A stretch of DNA of 11,906 nt from positions 1 to 11,906 of the forward strand of contig CAYQTK010000126.1 in NCBI GenBank assembly GCA_964420375.1. The letters run 5' to 3'. The notes beneath the pieces were generated by a model. The model was given only the letters and a program-made list of their open reading frames with translations, ran no database searches and had not been told where the DNA came from. This DNA comes from CAYQTK01 sp964420375 (GTDB lineage Bacteria; RBG-13-61-14; DATKZS01). Below, one piece after another: positions 7,374-11,906 of this stretch. Each line of letters opens with the position of its first letter. Within the stretch, counting starts at the first letter, position 1. Both the position numbers and the translations under genes were made by a program.

Positions 7374-8848
7374 TACTGCTTTTCCTCTTCCTTTCTCTCG
7401 AAAAGCGGCATCTGCTTTCCGGTCTTCCACAAGTTGGTCACCCGGAGGGCGGCGTTTTCCATTCCCGTTTTGATCCTTTCCGACCAGCCGGAGAGGAGGT
7501 TTCCGATAAGCAGGGTGGGAATGGCCACTGCCAGCCCGAGCTGGGTGGTGATGAGTGCTTCGGAGATACCTCCGGAGAGGAGCTTGGGGTCTCCGGTGCC
7601 GAACTCGGTTATGACGTCAAAGGTGGATATCATGCCGGTGACTGTCCCTAACAGGCCGAGCAGGGGGGCCACTGCTGCAAACACCATGATTGCCGATTCG
7701 AACCTCTCCAGGTAGGGGGTCTCGTGGAGTATGCTCTCGGAGATGATGTCCTCCAGGTGGTGCGGGTCTGACTCAAGGTTCCGGACAGTGGCTGCCAGCA
7801 CCCGGGCAGTGGCGCCTTGCCGGGGCTTCAGATGCTTCAGGGCCTGGTTCAGGTTGCCCTTCTCGACCAGCGGGGTTATCTCCTCTACCATCTTGCCGGT
7901 ATTGGACTGGGAACGGAGCAGGAAAAAGGCCCGGCCGATAATCATCAGAAGCGCAACGCCGCCAAGGACCACGATCACGTAGGCGATGATGCCCCCGCTT
8001 TTGATGACCTCTTTTATGGTCTTGCCTGTCTCCACCTGCGCCGGCGTCTTCAGGGACTCGTAAAGATAGAGCGGAAGCACGGCCGGGTGTTTGCCTTGCG
8101 CCAGCATCCGGGCCTGCTCCGCTGTCTCGGGGGCCCACAGCTTCAAGTGTCCTTCCCCTGCCGGAGCAAGAGTGCCCGCGCCCTTGTCGCTCACTCCCAG
8201 TGCGGCCACGTCGCCTATCCGGACTATGGTGCCGGTAACCTCGGTGCCGTCCTGGAGAAAAAACTCTCCCGGCTCCTCCCGAACGCTGCCCAGGGACTCC
8301 AAAAGAGCCACCGCCTGCGAAAACAAGTAATCCAGGGCCTTTTCCTTGTCCTCGACGGTTTCCGCAGGCATGTCCCGGAGATCACTATGCTTCTCGAGGG
8401 TAGCCCTGCCCCGGGAGAGGGTGTTCTCGATGGCCGCCGAGGTCTCCTCCAGGTCAATGGCCTCGGACTCCGCCTTTCTGAGCTTGTCCTTAAGGTCGTC
8501 AGCCTGCGAGCCTAAAGACAAAAGCCGGTCCTGGAGCTCACGTATGCGGGCCTCCTTGTTGGCCACCGAGTTTCTGCGCTCGCGTTTGACCTTACGGAGC
8601 CGTCCCTCCAGCGAGGTCTTCTCGTTCTCCAGGAAGACAAACTCCTTCTTGTAAGCATCGAGAAGCCTGTCCTCCGAAGTCTTGGCGGAGTCGTCCGTCT
8701 CGCTCCCCTTGTCCGACGGCAGGGCGGTTTTTGTCTCGCCGGTTGTGGAGGGCTTGCTCTCCCCGGTCTGCGCCCTCGCTTCCCCGAAAATAACGGCTGC
8801 CGCTACAATTACCGCAAATAACAGTCCCGTCTTCTTCATTTTTTCCAC
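7373..8848 (-). CDS. ttpC: TtpC-like TonB2-complex protein: periplasmic coiled-coil plus MotA/TolQ/ExbB domain
   Basis: A 491-residue protein much longer than ExbB. A signal peptide or anchor (about 5-26, ending EARAQ) precedes a low-complexity Ser/Thr linker. A long coiled coil follows (about 60-155), then a small beta-rich region (about 195-265: FFLQDGTEVTGTIVRIGDVAALGV). The C-terminal half is an ExbB-like channel domain with helices near 285-308, 385-405 and 434-453 and the signature APLLGLLGTVTGMISTF (394-410), then GGISEALITTQLGLAVAIP (426-444). This is the architecture of Vibrio TtpC, which is required for TonB2 but not TonB1 function. The start is uncertain: GTG 8848 has GAGG 4 nt upstream, while ATG 8839 is 13 nt from it. 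The Shine-Dalgarno overlaps the stop of the preceding gene. Both starts keep the signal peptide. Confidence 0.93.
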   Translation of the reverse strand: MEKMKKTGLLFAVIVAAAVIFGEARAQTGESKPSTTGETKTALPSDKGSETDDSAKTSEDRLLDAYKKEFVFLENEKTSLEGRLRKVKRERRNSVANKEARIRELQDRLLSLGSQADDLKDKLRKAESEAIDLEETSAAIENTLSRGRATLEKHSDLRDMPAETVEDKEKALDYLFSQAVALLESLGSVREEPGEFFLQDGTEVTGTIVRIGDVAALGVSDKGAGTLAPAGEGHLKLWAPETAEQARMLAQGKHPAVLPLYLYESLKTPAQVETGKTIKEVIKSGGIIAYVIVVLGGVALLMIIGRAFFLLRSQSNTGKMVEEITPLVEKGNLNQALKHLKPRQGATARVLAATVRNLESDPHHLEDIISESILHETPYLERFESAIMVFAAVAPLLGLLGTVTGMISTFDVITEFGTGDPKLLSGGISEALITTQLGLAVAIPTLLIGNLLSGWSERIKTGMENAALRVTNLWKTGKQMPLFERKEEEKQ

Positions 8849-8854
8849 GTTTCC

Positions 8855-9646
8855 TCATAACGGATTCGGAAGTACGTAATACCCCTCACGGATGCGCTTT
8901 CGAAGTGATTCGAAAAGGTAGTCGATCCTTTCCTTGTGGTCGGGATTAGTTACCGTCTCAAAGGACCACTCGCCGTTTTTCTCGACTGTCATGCCCACTC
9001 TTCCGTCCCCGGTCTTGAAGTACATGGTCACCATGCCCAGGCGGGCGACCTCTGCCAGGTTCTCTTTGCCTTCGATGCTGATCGGCTGCCGGTACAGCCC
9101 GGTCTCGCCGGTGATCCGGATTTCATCCTCTATGTACGACCACAGCCCGGCCAGGACCTTCTCCGGGGGAAGCTCGCCCTTGCGGAGCTTCTCTTCCAGC
9201 TTGTCGAGCTCGGCCAGCCGGTTCTCGGCCTGGAAAGGAAGCGAGGACTCGATGTAAGCGCGCACTTTGTCGAGCTGACGCTGGGCCACCGGCTTCCACT
9301 TTCCCTTCTCCACCTTCTGTTTTGCGATGCGTTTCTGCTCGGCCTCGTAAGACTGCCGGATGCGGGCCAGACGCAGCTTCTCCTTGCGTACCCGGGCCTC
9401 CAGCTCGGACACCTGCATGTCCAGGGAATGGAGCTGGTTTTTCATCCGCGTCTTCTCCAGCTCCAGCTTGCCGGAGAGCTCCTCCACCGTGCTCCTGAGC
9501 TCCACCAGCCGGGAAGCAAGCCTTTGCAGATTACCGTTGTCTTCGCTCGTGTCCGCGGAAGCAGCGGCCACAACAAACAAAGCCGCCAGGACCGCGGGCG
9601 CCCAGGCAATCTTCACAAAACCACGATTCCCGAAAATTCTTTTCAT
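8855..9646 (-). CDS. DUF3450-family periplasmic coiled-coil protein
   Basis: A 263-residue protein. The signal peptide (about 1-31) ends in AASA, followed by Asp32. A long heptad-rich coiled coil (about 38-113) leads to a mixed C-terminal domain (about 115-263) with LPFQAENRLAELDKLEEKL, a GLWSYIEDEIRITGETG stretch and LAEVARLGMVTMYFKTGDGR, which are hallmarks of DUF3450. Proteins of this family are encoded just upstream of ttpC in Vibrio and other proteobacteria; their biochemical role is not established, and a periplasmic partner of the TonB2/TtpC complex is inferred. ATG 9646 has AAGGA 6 nt upstream. It is the first gene of the tight TonB cluster; upstream lie the insertion element and then the lipoprotein gene on the same strand. 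Confidence 0.9.
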   Translation of the reverse strand: MKRIFGNRGFVKIAWAPAVLAALFVVAAASADTSEDNGNLQRLASRLVELRSTVEELSGKLELEKTRMKNQLHSLDMQVSELEARVRKEKLRLARIRQSYEAEQKRIAKQKVEKGKWKPVAQRQLDKVRAYIESSLPFQAENRLAELDKLEEKLRKGELPPEKVLAGLWSYIEDEIRITGETGLYRQPISIEGKENLAEVARLGMVTMYFKTGDGRVGMTVEKNGEWSFETVTNPDHKERIDYLFESLRKRIREGYYVLPNPL

Positions 9647-9723
9647 GCCTTGTCCTTTTTATGCACCTCGACCCTGAAGGCGGCAAAGCAGCGTCCAGGG
9701 CCTTGGTACAGCAATTTACAGTC

Positions 9724-9752
9724 TTAATATTTTTATTTAGTGTCCGTTGCAA
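9724..9752 (-). promoter_or_regulatory. candidate sigma-70 promoter at the edge of the insertion element
   Basis: Read on the minus strand, TTGCAA (9752-9747) lies 17 bp from TATTAA (9729-9724). Each box matches four of six consensus positions (TTGACA, TATAAT). The -35 box lies inside the terminal inverted repeat of the element and the -10 box in the AT-rich host flank, so insertion could have created this promoter. A start near 9717 would give a leader of about 70 nt before the DUF3450 gene. Matches of this quality are common in AT-rich DNA, so this is only a candidate. Confidence 0.3.
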
Positions 9753-9755
9753 AAC
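9734..9755. repeat. left terminal inverted repeat with flanking TATTTA direct repeat
   Basis: TATTTA (9734-9739) is followed by GTGTCCGTTGCAAAAC (9740-9755). Counting the adjacent TA, 18 bases (9738-9755) are the exact reverse complement of 9975-9992 at the right end. Beyond base 9755 the two ends diverge. Confidence 0.85.
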
Positions 9756-9990
9756 GGAGGTTTAATTTACTTTTGCGGCGCTGTTTTGGAGTGCGGCAGC
9801 CTGCCTGTGCGTTCCGCACGCAGACAGGCTTGCCGTCCGCTTTTTCCGCCGGGAAGCAAGCTTCCCGGAAATGCGCTCCCCAAGAGGCTCCCAGTTTACG
9901 AGGCGCCTTTTTGTAAGTTCCGGCAAGCCGGAACTTATGAAAGCGAAAGCTTGCTTTCTCACTCCTAAAACGGAGTTTTGCAACGGACAC
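9740..9990. mobile_element. MITE-like non-coding insertion element (about 251 bp)
   Basis: A 251-bp segment bounded by perfect 16-bp terminal inverted repeats, GTGTCCGTTGCAAAAC at 9740-9755 and its reverse complement at 9975-9990. The hexamer TATTTA occurs directly outside both ends (9734-9739 and 9991-9996) and reads as a 6-bp target-site duplication. The interior has four hairpins and no credible gene: the short open frames crossing it run through the palindromes. It lies between the lipoprotein and DUF3450 genes, both on the minus strand. It looks like a miniature inverted-repeat transposable element moved by a transposase encoded elsewhere; the transposase family could not be assigned. 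Because the flank is AT-rich and the terminal TA can be assigned either way, the exact boundary may shift by one or two bases. Confidence 0.75.
9798..9958. repeat. cluster of four hairpins inside the insertion element
   Basis: Four stem-loops occupy the interior. (1) 9798-9830: 14 paired positions with one mismatch and a 2-nt bulge, loop TTC. (2) 9849-9868: perfect 8-bp stem CCGGGAAG/CTTCCCGG, loop CAAG. (3) 9914-9937: perfect palindrome with 11-base arms (TAAGTTCCGGC) around AA, in practice a 10-bp stem with loop CAAG. (4) 9945-9958: GAAAG/CTTTC, loop CTTG. An alternative hairpin over 9824-9837 also has a CTTG apex. Such dense folding is typical of MITE or REP-like elements and would appear in RNA if transcription from the lipoprotein gene reads through. 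Confidence 0.85.
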
Positions 9991-9996
9991 TATTTA
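9975..9996. repeat. right terminal inverted repeat with flanking TATTTA direct repeat
   Basis: GTTTTGCAACGGACAC (9975-9990) is followed by TATTTA (9991-9996), the mirror of the left end. Just inside it, CTCC and GGAG (9963-9966 and 9971-9974) can form a small subterminal hairpin around TAAAAC. Confidence 0.85.
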
Positions 9997-10024
9997 ATTA
10001 CCGCTATTTAAAGCGTTCTTAAGC

Positions 10025-11539
10025 TTAGTAAGGCTCATGCGTCGTCCAGCCGTCGGTCCAGTCGTTGGTGTCGTCCATGGCGCCGCGGTAGCCCACATTT
10101 TCCAAAAACGAATCAATGGAGTTCACGTCTTTTAAGTCGCTGGTCAGCGAAGCGGGGCTGCCGCCGATGCCGGTGGTGTAGCGAAAATCAGGAATATTGT
10201 CCTCGACCTCCACGTTTCCGCCAACCATTACAAAGTCCTTGTAAGGATCGGCAAGCACCGGGTTCTCAATTACGTTGTTCGTCCAGTTGTCATACCAGTC
10301 GGACACGTTCGCCGGGTCGGTGAAGCTGCCCTCGTTCTCTCCGTCCTGGAAGTTGTCGCCACTGCTTCCGGCGCTCTGAAACACCATGCAACTGTCCATC
10401 CAAAGCTGGGCGTTGGCATAGGCGTTGCTGTAATCGGTGTTGTTCCAGGTGACCTCGCTGTCGATGTCTATGTTCTTACTGGTCATGTCGAGCACGATGG
10501 AGTTATAAATTTCCGCCTCGGTGCCGTGACGGAGCAGGATGCCCTTGGGGGAATCGGAAGAGTTTACATCCGCGTAATTAGCATGTCCGGGGTCGGCCTG
10601 TCCCACGATGGTGAAGTTGGCCAGGAGGGGATGCGACTTGGGGGTCGCCGAATGGTCATTGCCGTTGTTGTCGGCCTCGATTCCCTGGTCCGCGGCGTCG
10701 GGATACTGCTGGATGGCCACGAACTGGGCCATGCCCTGCCAGCCGTCGGTCCAGTCAAACGAATCGTCCACGTGTCCGGTAAGGAGCACGTGCTTGACCT
10801 GTGTATAGCCGCCGAACATCTCCATGCCGTCATCCTTATTGCGATGTACCTGGATGTAATCCACGGTGGTGCCGCTGCCCACGCCCTGGAAAGCGATGCC
10901 GTTAAGCTCGTCCTGGGAAGTGAACACGTGCCCGGCAAACTCGACCCGGACGTATTTCAGGGACCCACTGTCGTCGCTGTTGTCGGTCCCGCCGTACTTT
11001 CCAGAGGAGCCCTCGCCGGTAGGGGTCTCGGAGCCGGTGCAGGGAGCGTCGCCGCAGATGTTGGTTTCAGCAAGACCATTGATGATAAGACCGCCCCAGT
11101 CGCCGGGGTTCCGGCTGCCCTTTTGTTGAGCAGAGGTGAAAACTATGGGATCGGTATCCGTTCCCTCGGCGTGGATGTTGGCGTGTCTCCTGATGACCAG
11201 CATCCCCGGAGGGGTCCCCCCCAGACCGTAAATGGTGGTGCCTGCTTCGATGGTAAGGGTGGGCGTGTTGTCGGCGCTGTCCTTGCCCATGAAAACGCCG
11301 CCGTCCAGAAAATACTTGGTCCCCTCATAAAGGGTCATGTCTTCGCAGAAGGTCCCGCTTAGCTTGATGCCGTCGGCGGTTTGGGTGGTGGTCCCGTCAC
11401 AGGTGATGCCGCCGCCTCCACCGCTGCCGCCGCTGCTGCTGCTCGAGCTTCCGCCGCCGCATCCTGTTACAATGAATCCGCCGATCGCCAAAAAAGCGAG
11501 CGTCAGAATGCAAATACACTTCAGACTTTTGGATTTCAT
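10025..11539 (-). CDS. outer-membrane-type lipoprotein with parallel beta-helix-like domain
   Basis: A 504-residue lipoprotein. The signal peptide ends in the lipobox VTGC, giving lipidated Cys27. Gly follows, not Asp, which fits outer-membrane sorting. A Gly/Ser linker (28-45) leads to a repetitive beta-rich domain (about 46-504) with TLTIEAGTTIYGLGG, GDWGGLIINGLAE, GSLKYVRVEFAG, GVGSGTTVDYIQVHRNKDDGMEMFGG and HVDDSFDWTDGWQG. These segments match a right-handed beta-helix family common in Bacteroidota and Proteobacteria, where members often sit near TonB-dependent receptors; function is not established. Cys47/Cys65 and Cys162/Cys167 could form disulphides. DWTDGW occurs twice (262-267 and 493-498). 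ATG 11539 follows a strong AGGAGG. The link to the receptor suggests a substrate-binding partner, an inference from context. Confidence 0.88.
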   Translation of the reverse strand: MKSKSLKCICILTLAFLAIGGFIVTGCGGGSSSSSSGGSGGGGGITCDGTTTQTADGIKLSGTFCEDMTLYEGTKYFLDGGVFMGKDSADNTPTLTIEAGTTIYGLGGTPPGMLVIRRHANIHAEGTDTDPIVFTSAQQKGSRNPGDWGGLIINGLAETNICGDAPCTGSETPTGEGSSGKYGGTDNSDDSGSLKYVRVEFAGHVFTSQDELNGIAFQGVGSGTTVDYIQVHRNKDDGMEMFGGYTQVKHVLLTGHVDDSFDWTDGWQGMAQFVAIQQYPDAADQGIEADNNGNDHSATPKSHPLLANFTIVGQADPGHANYADVNSSDSPKGILLRHGTEAEIYNSIVLDMTSKNIDIDSEVTWNNTDYSNAYANAQLWMDSCMVFQSAGSSGDNFQDGENEGSFTDPANVSDWYDNWTNNVIENPVLADPYKDFVMVGGNVEVEDNIPDFRYTTGIGGSPASLTSDLKDVNSIDSFLENVGYRGAMDDTNDWTDGWTTHEPY

Positions 11540-11728
11540 AAAAACAATCCTCCTTGGTTTATACCTGGTTTTTAAATCGTATTTTCGAAAAAGTTATGAA
11601 GCTGCGCAGCCGGAGTTCGCAGGGAAAAACCCTGAGCGCCCCTCCTCATATATTACCCCGCGATTTAACGCTTCAATTGTTAGGGTTTTTTTAGCAATAT
11701 TTTAGATGTGGTTAAGGATTGAAAAAGG
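11540..11728 (-). promoter_or_regulatory. upstream region of the lipoprotein gene
   Basis: This AT-rich stretch of about 190 bp should contain the promoter for the lipoprotein gene and perhaps the whole block. Visible structure: a perfect 10-bp palindrome GCTGCGCAGC (11601-11610) and a hairpin CAGGG/CCCTG with a five-base loop (11620-11634), both within the likely leader. Partial promoter matches exist (for example TTGAAG, then TAATAT 15 bp on, and the TATAAA at 11563-11558), but none has both boxes at good spacing. No Fur-box or Pho-box consensus was recognised. Confidence 0.4.
11549..11554 (-). promoter_or_regulatory. ribosome binding site of the lipoprotein gene
   Basis: A full AGGAGG on the minus strand lies 9 nt before ATG 11539 and fixes the start. 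It predicts strong translation. A TATAAA box (11563-11558) lies just upstream but lacks a recognisable -35 partner. Confidence 0.85.
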
Positions 11729-11906
11729 TTAAAAAACAAAGAAAAGGAGACCGCTCCTTATAAGCTCGGGCTTATATTGAGATGATTTTTTCAAAAAACA
11801 GACTTCTTCCAGACTAATGCCTTCGTAAAAAGTCATTTCGGCCGGGATCGCGGCACGTAAAATCAACTGGTGCCCTGTCAAGCGTTTTTTGTCGTCTCCA
11901 AGAAAA
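11729..11906 (-). CDS. possible C-terminal fragment of an unidentified protein, cut by the window edge
   Basis: A minus-strand frame is open from the right edge (first full codon at 11905) to TAA at 11731-11729, giving 58 residues that begin FLGDDKKRLTGHQLILRAAI and end LIRSGLLFFVF. The other two minus frames are closed by stops within this stretch. The composition is protein-like, with charged and hydrophobic residues mixed, and a terminator-like hairpin overlaps the 3' end, as expected at the end of a gene. No family is recognised. The frame is short and ends in AT-rich DNA, so it may be chance. No upstream part is visible. Confidence 0.38.
   Translation of the reverse strand, partial: FLGDDKKRLTGHQLILRAAIPAEMTFYEGISLEEVCFLKKSSQYKPELIRSGLLFFVF
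11731..11759 (-). terminator. probable intrinsic terminator for a gene entering from the right
   Basis: On the minus strand AAGGAG (11759-11754) pairs with CTCCTT (11749-11744) around loop CGGT, followed by a T-rich tract TTCTTTGTTTTTT (11743-11731). A second hairpin, TATAAGC/GCTTATA with a four-base loop (11759-11776), abuts it. The arrangement suits a Rho-independent terminator just before the lipoprotein promoter region, although the main stem is only 6 bp. Confidence 0.5.

Noticed and set aside
7374..7430. Upstream extension of exbB to 7430
   Set aside because: It would overlap ttpC by 58 bp and adds a charged segment not typical of ExbB; TAATG coupling at 7373 fits better.
9747..9983. 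Short open frames across the insertion element on both strands
   Set aside because: They run through hairpins and terminal repeats, start without proper ribosome binding sites, and give compositions unlike the neighbouring genes.
11407..11458. GCC/GCT-rich triplet run as a microsatellite or CRISPR-like repeat
   Set aside because: It encodes the Gly/Ser tether directly after the lipobox, a normal low-complexity linker in such lipoproteins. No CRISPR array was seen anywhere in the window.
11876..11881. Perfect TTGACA -35 box on the minus strand
   Set aside because: No -10-like hexamer occurs 15-19 bp downstream, and it lies inside the possible partial coding frame.

Overview
The window comes from a Gram-negative bacterium: it encodes an outer-membrane TonB-dependent receptor, an ExbB/ExbD/TonB energy-transduction complex and an outer-membrane-type lipoprotein. 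Base composition is moderately GC-rich with strong Shine-Dalgarno sites. A tRNA-Val with a CAC anticodon, a HydE-like radical SAM enzyme and a TCGTAAAAAGTC word near the right edge fit a Desulfobacterota (deltaproteobacterial)-like genome, but this assignment is an inference; no marker gene settles it.

Layout. Positions 1-130 hold the 3' part of a tRNA-Val(CAC) and a strong intrinsic terminator. Positions 131-1171 (+) encode a HydE/PylB-like radical SAM protein. It converges, with only 19 bp between stop codons, on a long minus-strand block that runs from 11539 down to 1191. In transcription order this block is: a beta-helix lipoprotein (11539-10025); a 250-bp non-coding insertion with terminal inverted repeats and four internal hairpins (9990-9740); a DUF3450 coiled-coil protein (9646-8855); TtpC (8848-7373); ExbB (7373-6759); ExbD (6762-6355); TonB (6330-5683); a TPR protein (5668-4370); and a TonB-dependent receptor with two N-terminal carboxypeptidase-regulatory-like domains (4337-1191). 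The right edge (11729-11906) may hold the C-terminal end of another minus-strand gene with a terminator over its stop codon.

How the genes work together. The order DUF3450 - ttpC - exbB - exbD - tonB - TPR is that of the Vibrio TonB2 system, in which TtpC is an additional ExbB-like component needed for TonB2-dependent transport. Here the machinery is linked to its own apparent receptor (downstream) and to a lipoprotein of a family often found next to such receptors (upstream). The simplest reading is a dedicated uptake machine: the lipoprotein binds an unknown substrate at the outer membrane, the receptor carries it across, and TonB/ExbB/ExbD/TtpC supplies proton-motive energy, with the DUF3450 and TPR proteins as periplasmic accessories. 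The substrate cannot be read from the sequence. The insertion between the lipoprotein and DUF3450 genes looks like a MITE with a possible 6-bp target duplication, and its end may supply the -35 box of a promoter for the TonB operon.
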